Of a DNA stretch of 13,798 nt, positions 6,878 to 13,140 are shown one piece after another. The notes beneath the pieces were generated by a model, which saw nothing but the letters and a program-made list of their open reading frames with translations, was not told the origin of the DNA and searched no databases. The position numbers and the translations under genes are program-made. Position 1 is the stretch's first letter, and each line of letters begins with the position of its first letter. Source of the DNA: JAIBJN01 sp035461525 (GTDB taxonomy: Bacteria; Actinomycetota; Thermoleophilia; Gaiellales; Gaiellaceae); contig DATHVD010000043.1 in NCBI GenBank assembly GCA_035461525.1, positions 1 through 13,798 of the forward strand. The letters are read 5' to 3'.

Positions 6878-7742
6878 GCGCCCTCGCGCTGCCGGTGACG
6901 AGGAGGCTCTCGAGCTCCTCGAGGGTGTTGACCGTGCCCTTGGCGACCACGACCCCGTCGATCACGTGGGCGACGAACGGGGTGCCGGGGACGTTCCAGC
7001 GCTCGAACGCGAGCTCGTCGTGGGCATCCTCGACGACGTGCACGGCGAGGCCCTGGCGCGCGAGCGCGGAGACGCCGGGGGCGAGCTGGCGGCAGAGGCG
7101 GCAGCCGGCGGAGAAGAAGACGACGAGCTCGGGCCCGCGTCCGCGGAGGCTCTCGAGCGCTGGAGCAGGCACCCCCAGCTCCGGCCCCTCCTCGGCAAGC
7201 TCGAGGGGGACGCGCGGGCCCAGCCGGAGCGTCAGGACCCCCACCTGGCGGTAGAGGGCGAGGACGAGGAGCGCGAGGACGACGACCGCGACCGCGAGCG
7301 CCGCCAGCGCCACGGCGACGACCGTGTCGCGCGAGGCAGCGACCTCGGCCCCCGTCCCGAAGGCTGCGACGAGCGCGAGCGCCGTGAAGGCGGCCGCGCG
7401 GAGGAGGAGCAGGGTCGTCCGCCCCTCCGAGGCGCCGAAGCAGCCGCAGCGCAGCCGCTCGGCGCCGCGGAGGCGGGCCTGCGCGAGGGCGGCGACGAAG
7501 AGGGCGCCGAGCGCGACGGCGGCGTAGGCGCTCGCGGGGAGGGCGAGGCCGGCGAGGAGGAACAGCCCGACCGCGGCCTCCGCGACCACCACTCCCCAGG
7601 CCGCCGGACGGGCGAGCCGGGCGGGAAGCCCGTACGCGGCCAGGGCGTCGGGGAGGTCCCCGCGCCGGCGCAGCTTGGCCGCCGCGGCCCAGAGGAGAAG
7701 GGCGCCGACGAGGATGCGGGCGACTTCGGACAACCCGGTCAC
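6864..7742 (-). CDS. MauE-MauD fusion: DoxX-like membrane protein with periplasmic thioredoxin domain
   Basis: A 292-residue fusion. Residues 5-130 form a four-helix MauE/DoxX-like membrane domain with a conserved CGCFG at 99-103. Another TM helix spans about 141-163. Residues 185-285 form a thioredoxin-like domain of MauD/TlpA type with CRLC at 214-217 and the cis-proline in PGTP (P255). In methylamine-oxidising bacteria MauE and MauD are separate proteins needed for maturation of the disulfide-rich light chain MauA; here they are joined and sit upstream of a MauA-like gene, overlapping it by 14 nt. The likely job is relaying disulfides or reducing power across the membrane to that substrate. 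It starts at GTG (7742 down to 7740) without a clear Shine-Dalgarno; a short upstream frame ends on it as GTGA. Confidence 0.87.
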   Translation of the reverse strand: MTGLSEVARILVGALLLWAAAAKLRRRGDLPDALAAYGLPARLARPAAWGVVVAEAAVGLFLLAGLALPASAYAAVALGALFVAALAQARLRGAERLRCGCFGASEGRTTLLLLRAAAFTALALVAAFGTGAEVAASRDTVVAVALAALAVAVVVLALLVLALYRQVGVLTLRLGPRVPLELAEEGPELGVPAPALESLRGRGPELVVFFSAGCRLCRQLAPGVSALARQGLAVHVVEDAHDELAFERWNVPGTPFVAHVIDGVVVAKGTVNTLEELESLLVTGSARAHAAA

Positions 7743-7789
7743 TGTAGGGAGAGCAGGCCGGCGCCGCGCGGCGGGAGCGGCATTTTCAC
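7739..7789 (-). CDS. Possible leader peptide upstream of the MauE-MauD gene
   Basis: A 14- to 16-residue frame (GTG at 7789 or in-frame ATG at 7783) ends in TGA overlapping the MauE-MauD GTG as GTGA. A GAGGA element (7799 down to 7795) lies upstream, 10 nt from the ATG or close to the GTG. Since the MauE-MauD start has no good Shine-Dalgarno of its own, coupling through this leader is plausible. The peptide (MPLPPRGAGLLSLQ from the ATG) has no recognisable attenuator residues. Chance is a real alternative. Confidence 0.3.
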   Translation of the reverse strand: MKMPLPPRGAGLLSLQ

Positions 7790-7884
7790 GAAATCCTCAC
7801 GATGGGCGGGACGGTAGGGTTCGCGTGGATGGAACCGACTCCCGGAACGCTACCCGTGCGATCAGCCGGCGGAACCCGGTAGGG
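7790..7884. promoter_or_regulatory. Divergent spacer between Mau-like operon and VOC gene
   Basis: Must hold the promoter of the Mau-like operon (minus) and probably that of the VOC gene (plus). TANNNT-type hexamers overlap here: TACCGT on the minus strand (7816 down to 7811) and TAGGGT on the plus strand (7815-7820). Neither has a good -35, and such hexamers are weak evidence alone. No strong inverted repeat for an operator is seen. Confidence 0.3.
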
Positions 7885-8340
7885 ATGGGCGAGCGGGCCC
7901 GGCTCGTCGGCGTCAACCACGTTGCGCTCGAGGTCGGCGACCTCGGCGAGGCTCTCGCCTTCTACGGCCGCATCTTCGACGTCACCCTGCGCGGGCGCAT
8001 CCCCGGCATGGCTTTCGTGGACATGGGCGACCAGTTCCTGGCCCTCTCCGAGGGGCGCTCTCAGGCGCCCGACGAAGACCGGCACTTCGGCCTGGTCGTC
8101 GACGACAGCGAGGTTGCGCGCCGGGCCCTCGAGGACGCGGGCGCCGACATCCTCCCGAGCCGCGGCCTCGACTTCCGCGACCCGTGGGGGAACCTCGTCC
8201 AGGTCGTCGACTACCGCGACATCCAGTTCACGAAGACCCTCGACGTCCTCCGCGGCATGGGCCTCGACGGGATCGAGAAGAGCGACTCCGCCCTCGCCGA
8301 GCTCCGCGACAAGGGCCTCGGCCCGTCCGCCGGGGACTAG
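7885..8340 (+). CDS. VOC/glyoxalase-fold protein
   Basis: A 151-residue protein of the vicinal-oxygen-chelate superfamily. VNHVALEV opens the first beta-alpha-beta-beta module (residues 10-56), and a second module runs from HFGLVVDD (67) through RDPWGNLVQVVDY (98-110). Likely metal ligands are H12, E56, H67 and Q106; the last is Gln where many members have Glu. A charged tail of about 40 residues after the fold (112-151) is unusual for a bare VOC domain. Members include glyoxalase I, dioxygenases and resistance proteins; the substrate cannot be told. The ATG at 7885 directly precedes the fold but has no well-spaced Shine-Dalgarno; an in-frame GTG at 7825 is a possible alternative start. It is divergent from the Mau-like operon. 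Confidence 0.85.
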   Translation: MGERARLVGVNHVALEVGDLGEALAFYGRIFDVTLRGRIPGMAFVDMGDQFLALSEGRSQAPDEDRHFGLVVDDSEVARRALEDAGADILPSRGLDFRDPWGNLVQVVDYRDIQFTKTLDVLRGMGLDGIEKSDSALAELRDKGLGPSAGD

Positions 8341-8391
8341 GCCGGCTCGGCGCCGGATTCCACAGGCTCCCCCGTCCCCCACGGCCACGGC

Positions 8392-8411
8392 CCGCCGCCG
8401 ACCGCCGCCGA
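8392..8411. repeat. Two tandem copies of a 10-bp unit
   Basis: CCGCCGCCGA occurs twice back to back (8392-8401 and 8402-8411) in the spacer after the VOC gene. It has no evident function and may be slippage in low-complexity GC-rich DNA. The spacer also has a small 5-bp hairpin at 8342-8356 just after the VOC stop. Confidence 0.6.
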
Positions 8412-8437
8412 CGGAAAGCGGCCCAGCGCGCCGGCCA

Positions 8438-8490
8438 CGTCCCCGCCGGCCACGGCCGGGGTCTGACCCCGGGCGTGGCCGCGGGGGACG
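8438..8490. repeat. Large imperfect palindrome in a convergent spacer
   Basis: A 53-base inverted repeat. The inner arm 8447-8462 pairs with 8466-8481 around CTG with a single G-G mismatch (8455/8473). The outer arm CGTCCCCGC (8438-8446) pairs with 8482-8490 apart from one shifted base. The centre reads GGGGTC-TGA-CCCC. No T-run follows, so it is not a classical intrinsic terminator. It lies between convergent genes and could act as a bidirectional terminator or be one copy of a dispersed extragenic palindrome. Confidence 0.8.
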
Positions 8491-8500
8491 AGTCCTGGGG

Positions 8501-8528
8501 AAAGAAACGCCGGCCGGCTCAGCCGGCG
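8501..8528 (-). terminator. Intrinsic terminator of the ABC exporter operon
   Basis: On the minus strand CGCCGGC (8528 down to 8522) pairs with GCCGGCG (8514 down to 8508) around a 7-nt loop that contains the permease stop codon, followed at once by TTTCTTT (8507 down to 8501). The stem plus T-rich tail fits a Rho-independent terminator ending the exporter transcript. Confidence 0.7.
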
Positions 8529-9289
8529 GACTCGGCGCTCCTGAGCCCGCGGAGAGCCCAGAGGGCGAAGACGGCCACGGCGATCAGGGCGGTGGCGAAG
8601 GCTGCGCCGACCTCGACCGGCGAGCCGGCGATCAGCCCCCGGCCCGCCTCGAGCAGGAACGTCGCCGGGTTGACCGTCGCGATCGCGTGGATCCAGCCCT
8701 CGAGCAGGCTGAGCGGGACGTACACGGGCGCGAGGAAAAGCGTCAGGAACACGGGGATCTGCATCAGGGGGCCCGCCTGGAGCGTGCGGAAGCGCATCGC
8801 CACCCCGCACGCCCAGAGCGCCGTCGCGGCGTTCACGAGCAGGCCCAGGCCGACGAGCCCGGCGAGCTCGACCCCGCTTCCGAGTACCTCCATCCCGGCG
8901 ATCAGGGCAACGACCGTCACGACCGAGGCCGTCGCCGCCCAGCGCGTGAGGGCAACGAGCGCGTAGCCGGCGACGATTCCCGTCCGGCGGGGCGCCGCGA
9001 GCAGGAGCCGCCGCGAGAACCCGCTCTCGAAGTCCCGTGCGATCGCGAAGCCGCTGAAGACGCCGCCGAAGGCGGCCGACTGCAGGAAGACGAACACGAA
9101 CTGGAACGCCGTGTACCCGGCCGGGAAGTCGAACCCGGGAACCTCGCTCACGCGCGAGAGCCCGCCCGCGAACGCCGTGAAGAAGAAGAGCGGGAAGAGC
9201 GTGGAAGGGAGCAGGATCGACGGGTTCGTGAACGCGTTGTGCACCCCCCGCCAGGCGACCGCGAGCGCGACGGAGGCGAACGCCCTCAT
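8519..9289 (-). CDS. ABC-2 type exporter permease, second subunit
   Basis: A 256-residue membrane protein with six hydrophobic segments (about 26-44, 58-83, 105-132, 140-165, 176-197, 224-245). The FAIARDFESGFSRRLLLAAPRR stretch after TM2 and the IHAIATVNPATFLLEAGRGL segment near residues 200-219 are typical of DrrB/ABC-2 membrane proteins. The start is the ATG at 9289, overlapping the stop of the first permease as ATGA; the frame stays open far upstream, but that part is a shadow. With the other permease and the ATPase it should form a heteromeric exporter in the cytoplasmic membrane, probably for a hydrophobic compound or drug. Substrate unknown. An intrinsic terminator overlaps its end. 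Confidence 0.9.
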   Translation of the reverse strand: MRAFASVALAVAWRGVHNAFTNPSILLPSTLFPLFFFTAFAGGLSRVSEVPGFDFPAGYTAFQFVFVFLQSAAFGGVFSGFAIARDFESGFSRRLLLAAPRRTGIVAGYALVALTRWAATASVVTVVALIAGMEVLGSGVELAGLVGLGLLVNAATALWACGVAMRFRTLQAGPLMQIPVFLTLFLAPVYVPLSLLEGWIHAIATVNPATFLLEAGRGLIAGSPVEVGAAFATALIAVAVFALWALRGLRSAESAG

Positions 9290-10065
9290 GCCCGGGCCAG
9301 CCTTCCCCGCAAGGCGAGGCTCGCCGCCGTCAGCGAGAGCGCGCCGATCCCGAGGGCGAGCCCGAACCCGAGCGCGAGCGCCTGCGCGTCCCAGCCCGTG
9401 ATCACCAGGCTCCGGATCCCCTCGATCAGGTACGAGACCGGGTTGATCGTCGCCACGGTGCGGAACCACTCGATCTCGATCAGGTTCCGGGGCAGGTTCA
9501 TGGAGGAGAGGAAGAGGAAGACGAAAAAGAGCGGGAAGAACGACTGCACCGCCTCCCCCGAGCCCGTCCGTAGCGCGAGGAAGGCGCCGATCGCCCCGAA
9601 CGCGATCGCGATCAGGACGGCCAGCAGCACGATCACGAAGAGCCCGGCGACGCCGCTCTCGGGGCGGACGCCGGCGACGAGCCCGACCGTCAGGTAGAGC
9701 GTCGCCTGCACGAGCGCGAGCACGACCACGCCGGCGAGCTGGCCCGCGAGGAGCGCGGCGTCCCGCATCGGCGTCAGCGAGAGCCGGTTCAGGAACCCGG
9801 TCTGGATGTCCCGCGCAAGGTCGGTGCCCGCGTTCGTCGTCGCAAAGAGCGCGCCCTGCATGAACGTGAAGGCCAGCGCGAACTCGAGGTAGGAGGCGGA
9901 CGGGAACCCCGGGATGCCGGTCGCCGCGCGCAGCCCGCCGACGTTCACCGCGAGCAGGATCAGCGGGAAGAGGAACGAGGGGACGACGTTCACGGGCTGG
10001 CGCAGGGTGCGGACGACCGACCGGCGCGCCAGGTGCGCGACCTGGAGGCGCAGCGGTCCGCTCAC
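9286..10065 (-). CDS. ABC-2 type exporter permease, first subunit
   Basis: A 259-residue membrane protein with six hydrophobic segments (about 27-45, 58-78, 104-131, 139-165, 172-189, 228-250). Conserved ABC-2 features are RDIQTGFLNRLSLTPM (85-100) and the FLSSMNLP to WFRTVATINPVSYLIEGIR stretch (185-218), as in DrrB-like exporters. It is related to, but clearly different from, the second permease in the same operon, so the pore is probably a heterodimer. The GTG start (10065) overlaps the ATPase stop as GTGA and its stop overlaps the next start as ATGA, giving tight translational coupling. Confidence 0.92.
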   Translation of the reverse strand: MSGPLRLQVAHLARRSVVRTLRQPVNVVPSFLFPLILLAVNVGGLRAATGIPGFPSASYLEFALAFTFMQGALFATTNAGTDLARDIQTGFLNRLSLTPMRDAALLAGQLAGVVVLALVQATLYLTVGLVAGVRPESGVAGLFVIVLLAVLIAIAFGAIGAFLALRTGSGEAVQSFFPLFFVFLFLSSMNLPRNLIEIEWFRTVATINPVSYLIEGIRSLVITGWDAQALALGFGLALGIGALSLTAASLALRGRLARA

Positions 10066-11060
10066 GCGCGCGCCGGCTCCGGCTCCGGCTCGCCCGCGCC
10101 GAGCTCGTCGCCGGCGCCCTCGAGCGAGCGGCCGGTCTTGGCGAGGAAGACGTCGTCGAGCGTGGGCGCGTGGAGCTGGAGGTGCGCGCAGTGGATGCCC
10201 TCGGCGTCGAGGGCACGGACGACGTCGGCGAGCGCCTCCTCGCCGCCGTCGAGCCGCACCGTGACGGCCTTGGGGGAGCCCGGCACCGACTCGCCGAAGC
10301 GCTCGAGGATGCGCGCCAGGTCCGGCAGGTCGGCCGGGCTCGTCGGGATCGCCTCGACGCTCGGGCGCCCGATCTCCGCCTTGAGCGCGAGCGGCGTTCC
10401 CTCGGCCACGATCCGTCCGTGGTCGATGATCCCGACGCGGTCGGCGAGGACGTCCGCCTCCTCCAGGTACTGCGTCGTCAGGAAGACCGTGACGCCCTCG
10501 TCCCGGGCGAGCCGGGCGACCTCGGCCCAGAGCGCGTTCCGGCTCTGCGGGTCGAGGCCCGTCGTCGGCTCGTCGAGGAAGAGGATGCTCGGCTCGTGCG
10601 CGAGCGCGAGCGCGAGGTCGAGGCGCCGCTTCATGCCGCCCGAGTACGTGCGCACCTTGCGGTCGGCGGCCTCGGTGAGGCCGACGCGCTCGAGGAGCGC
10701 GGGCGTGCGCGTCTTTCGCTCGGCCTTCGGCATCCCGTGCAGCGCCGTCTGAAGACGCAGGTGCTCGCGGCCCGTGAGGAGCGGGTCGAGGGCCGCCTCC
10801 TGGAGCGCAGCCCCGATCGCCGCCCGTACCTTCGCGCCCTCGTGGGCGACGTCGAAGCCGGCGACGCGCGCCCTTCCGGCGGTCAGCGGGAGGAGCGTCG
10901 TCAGCATGTGTACGGTCGTCGATTTGCCCGCGCCGTTGGGGCCGAGGAAGCCGTAGATCTCGCCGGGGGCGACCGAGACGTCGACGCCGTCGACGGCGCG
11001 GATGCCGCCCTTGAAGTCGCGGACGAGGCCCTCCGCCTGGATTCCGTGCTCGTCGCCCAC
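10062..11060 (-). CDS. DrrA-type ABC exporter ATPase
   Basis: A 332-residue nucleotide-binding subunit with Walker A GPNGAGKST (40-48), Q-loop Q87, ABC signature SGG (140-142), Walker B ILFLDEP (159-165) and D-loop GLD (168-170). The switch position reads TTQYLEEAD (195-203), with Gln197 where most ABC ATPases have His; this TTQYL form is familiar from the daunorubicin-resistance family DrrA. The C-terminal domain (about 230-332), ending in an EPEPEP tail, fits that family's regulatory extension. It powers export by the two permeases encoded next. The start is the GTG at 11060, with no Shine-Dalgarno but a TAGCCT box 7 nt upstream, so the transcript may be leaderless. The frame continues upstream only as a shadow. 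Confidence 0.94.
   Translation of the reverse strand: MGDEHGIQAEGLVRDFKGGIRAVDGVDVSVAPGEIYGFLGPNGAGKSTTVHMLTTLLPLTAGRARVAGFDVAHEGAKVRAAIGAALQEAALDPLLTGREHLRLQTALHGMPKAERKTRTPALLERVGLTEAADRKVRTYSGGMKRRLDLALALAHEPSILFLDEPTTGLDPQSRNALWAEVARLARDEGVTVFLTTQYLEEADVLADRVGIIDHGRIVAEGTPLALKAEIGRPSVEAIPTSPADLPDLARILERFGESVPGSPKAVTVRLDGGEEALADVVRALDAEGIHCAHLQLHAPTLDDVFLAKTGRSLEGAGDELGAGEPEPEPARA
10073..10090. repeat. Three copies of CCGGCT at the ATPase C-terminus
   Basis: Three perfect tandem 6-bp units in the coding sequence give the Glu-Pro repeat near the end of the ATPase. Such a tract can change length by slippage without a frameshift; the tail is probably disordered. Confidence 0.7.
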
Positions 11061-11067
11061 GGCCAAA

Positions 11068-11073
11068 AGGCTA
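11068..11073 (-). promoter_or_regulatory. -10 box for leaderless ATPase transcript
   Basis: TAGCCT on the minus strand (11073 down to 11068) ends 7 nt before the ATPase GTG, placing the start of transcription at or next to the start codon. There is no ribosome site in the gap and no clear -35. It suggests the exporter is transcribed separately from the VOC gene upstream, although read-through across the 53-bp gap is possible. Confidence 0.45.
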
Positions 11074-11113
11074 CCGAGGGAGAGCAGCACGCCGGACCGG
11101 GCGGCCGCGCGGC

Positions 11114-11476
11114 TCAGGACTTCGGCTGCCAGAGGGCGATCTCGCCGCCGTGCGGCGTGGAGAGGACGGTGCGCCAGCCGGCCGGCCCCTCGCGAGGCGG
11201 AAGCAGAACGGAGGCCCCGAGGAGCCGGGCCCGCTCCGTGGCCTCGGCGACGTCGGCCACCTCGGCGTACGGCAGCCAGAACGCCCGCGACGTCTCGTGC
11301 TCGACGACGCCGCCCCCGATTGCTCCCCCGAGCTCCAGCGCGAGGTAGGAGCCTGGGCCCGCGGCCACGGTCTCGACGCTCCAGCCGAGGAGCCGTGTGT
11401 AGAACGCGCACGCGCACGGCAGGTTCCCGGTGCGGAGCTCCAGGTGGACCACGGGGTTTCGGCGTGGCCTCGTCAT
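11114..11476 (-). CDS. VOC/glyoxalase-fold protein (small)
   Basis: A 120-residue protein of the group often annotated as predicted lactoylglutathione-lyase-related enzymes. VVHLELRTGN followed by FYTRLLGW (residues 9-32) is the diagnostic opening, and GGEIALWQPK (110-119) is the usual end. Possible metal ligands are H11, H60 and E112, but many members of this group bind no catalytic metal. A clear GGAAGGA ribosome site (11489 down to 11483) sets the ATG at 11476. It is divergent from the SigG-type sigma gene, with 66 bp between starts, and lies upstream of the ABC exporter on the same strand. Substrate unknown. Confidence 0.88.
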   Translation of the reverse strand: MTRPRRNPVVHLELRTGNLPCACAFYTRLLGWSVETVAAGPGSYLALELGGAIGGGVVEHETSRAFWLPYAEVADVAEATERARLLGASVLLPPREGPAGWRTVLSTPHGGEIALWQPKS

Positions 11477-11542
11477 GCCCTGTCCTTCCTGACTGCCCCG
11501 CGCGCCGAGACTGAGCGGCGAGAGCGATGAGTTTGTGCAACC

Positions 11543-12607
11543 GTGGCGGTCTACTTCTCCATGGAGACCGTTCACGCAGGCCCGCCGACGTCCGAGGACG
11601 ACCTGCTCCAGATCGCCCGGAGCGGCGACGAGGACGCGTTCGGCCGGCTCGTGGAGCCGCACCGCAGGCCGCTCCACGCCCATTGCTACCGCATGCTCGG
11701 CTCCCTCCACGACGCGGAGGACGCCCTCCAGGACGCCCTCCTGCGTGCCTGGAGGGGCCTGGCCGGCTTCGACGGGCGCAGCTCGCTTCGCCGCTGGCTC
11801 TACCGGATCGCGACGAACGCATGCCTCGACGCGATCGCGCGCAGGCCGAAGCGGGTCGTGCCGATCGACTACGCGCCCGCCACGGACGATTGGGACCACG
11901 GGCAGGCGCCGGCGATCGCCGACCTCGCGTGGGTCGAGCCGTATCCGGACGAGACGCTGAACCTCGAGAGTGGCTACGCCTCCCCCGAGGCCCGTGTCGA
12001 GCAGCGCGAGGCGGTGGAGCTCGCCTTCGTGGCCGCGCTCCAGCACCTCCCTCCCCGCCAGCGCGCCGTGCTCATCCTCCGGGACGTCATGGGCTTCTCG
12101 GCGCGGGAGGTCTCCGACTCGCTGGAGACGACCGTGGCGTCCGTGAACAGCGCGCTGCAGCGTGCCCGCCGGGCAGTCGAGGAGCGCCTCCCGGAGCGGA
12201 CCCAGCAGGAGACGCTCCGCTCCCTCGGTGACGCGCGCGTCGAGGAGATCGTGGGAGGCTTCGTGGACGCGTTCGAGCGCGGGGACGTGGAGGCGATCGT
12301 GACCCTCCTCACCGAGGATGCCGCCTTCGCCATGCCCCCGTACCCGGACTGGTGCCGGGGGCGCGAGGCCGTCGCGGACTCCTGGCTCATGCCGGCCGGG
12401 CCGCCGCCGCGCCTCCGCTACGTACGGACGCGCGCGAACGGTCAGCTCGCGCTCGGCACGTACCTGCTCGATCCGGAGGGCGACCGCTTCGTCGCCCTGG
12501 CGCTCGACGTGCTCACCCTGAGAGGCCCGCGGATCGCGGAGGTGACGGCGTTCCGCTCGCCCGAGATCTTCTCCCGCTTCGGGCTGCCCGAGGAGCTCGC
12601 GGCCTAG
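11543..12607 (+). CDS. SigG-type ECF RNA polymerase sigma factor with SnoaL-like C-terminal domain
   Basis: A 354-residue sigma-70 family protein. Region 2 spans about 36-102 (HCYRMLGSLHDAEDALQDALLRAW, then SSLRRWLYRIATNACLD), a linker contains LAWVEPYPD (128-135), and region 4 spans about 155-212 (LPPRQRAVLILRDVMGFSAREVS). From about 228 a SnoaL/NTF2-like domain follows, with PPYPDWCRGREAV (265-277). This order matches the SigG/TIGR02960 group, in which the C-terminal domain replaces a separate anti-sigma factor as regulator; here that is family knowledge plus inference. It directs RNA polymerase to unknown stress genes. The GTG at 11543 gives the longest form; the ATG at 11561 (six residues shorter) is equally possible, and neither has a strong ribosome site. 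Confidence 0.93.
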   Translation: MAVYFSMETVHAGPPTSEDDLLQIARSGDEDAFGRLVEPHRRPLHAHCYRMLGSLHDAEDALQDALLRAWRGLAGFDGRSSLRRWLYRIATNACLDAIARRPKRVVPIDYAPATDDWDHGQAPAIADLAWVEPYPDETLNLESGYASPEARVEQREAVELAFVAALQHLPPRQRAVLILRDVMGFSAREVSDSLETTVASVNSALQRARRAVEERLPERTQQETLRSLGDARVEEIVGGFVDAFERGDVEAIVTLLTEDAAFAMPPYPDWCRGREAVADSWLMPAGPPPRLRYVRTRANGQLALGTYLLDPEGDRFVALALDVLTLRGPRIAEVTAFRSPEIFSRFGLPEELAA

Positions 12608-12637
12608 GCGGTACCCCACGGGCGCCCCGAGGACGAC

Positions 12638-12643
12638 TACAGT
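12638..12643 (+). promoter_or_regulatory. -10 box for leaderless MarR transcript
   Basis: TACAGT (12638-12643) ends 7 nt before the GTG at 12651. This spacing would start transcription at that codon and argues for it over the upstream in-frame GTG at 12642, which lies inside the box. No -35 or ribosome site is evident. Confidence 0.45.
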
Positions 12644-12650
12644 GGGAAAC

Positions 12651-13136
12651 GTGAGCACGCACGCGCTTCCCCGGGAGCGGCAGCTCGAGGCCTGGGTGCG
12701 GTTCCTCCGCGCTCATGCCGCGCTCACCCGGCGGCTCTCGGCCGACCTCGTCGCCGGGCACGGGCTGACGATCAACGACTACGAGGTTCTCCTGCACCTC
12801 GCGCGGGCGCCCGAGAAGTCGCTCCGCCGGGTCGACCTCGCTGAGCGGGTGCTCCTCACCGCCTCGGGGATCACGCGGCTCCTCGAGGGCCTCGAGAGTG
12901 CCGGCTACGTGACGCGCGAGGCCTGCGACACCGACCGCCGCGTCGTCTACGCGAAGCTGACGGAAGCCGGCGAGGAGAAGCTCCGCGAGGCTTCGGCGAC
13001 GCACGTCGCCGGCATCCACGAGCTCTTCACGGAGCGCTTCAGCGCGGACGAGCGGTCGACGCTCGCCGAGCTCCTCGGCCGCCTCCCGGGCGGGTCGGCG
13101 GACGCCGACGGCACCGAGTGCGAGGGCGAGGACTAG
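12651..13136 (+). CDS. MarR family transcriptional regulator
   Basis: A 161-residue winged-helix regulator counted from the GTG at 12651 (an alternative GTG at 12642 adds three residues). N-terminal helix 10-35 for dimerisation, then LTINDYEVLLHLARAP (39-54), a helix-turn-helix about 59-82 (RRVDLAERVLLTASGITRLL) and the wing with DTDRRVVYAKLT (93-104), the typical MarR D-x-R arrangement. The C-terminal helix is followed by an acidic tail. MarR dimers bind palindromic operators and are released by small aromatic ligands or oxidants; two cysteines are present (C92 and C157). The likely target is unknown. It is 43 bp downstream of the sigma gene and converges on the M24-fold gene with only 4 nt between the stops, so no terminator fits there. 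Confidence 0.93.
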   Translation: MSTHALPRERQLEAWVRFLRAHAALTRRLSADLVAGHGLTINDYEVLLHLARAPEKSLRRVDLAERVLLTASGITRLLEGLESAGYVTREACDTDRRVVYAKLTEAGEEKLREASATHVAGIHELFTERFSADERSTLAELLGRLPGGSADADGTECEGED

Positions 13137-13140
13137 CCCG

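Noticed and set aside
6266..7742. A full methylamine dehydrogenase operon for growth on methylamine
   Set aside because: No canonical MauB heavy chain, MauG haem protein or amicyanin is visible, and the light-chain-like protein differs in cysteine number and spacing.
7922..9697. 591-codon plus-strand frame across the VOC gene, spacer and permeases
   Set aside because: It crosses two genes and a terminator, and its translation is charged low-complexity sequence typical of a shadow frame.
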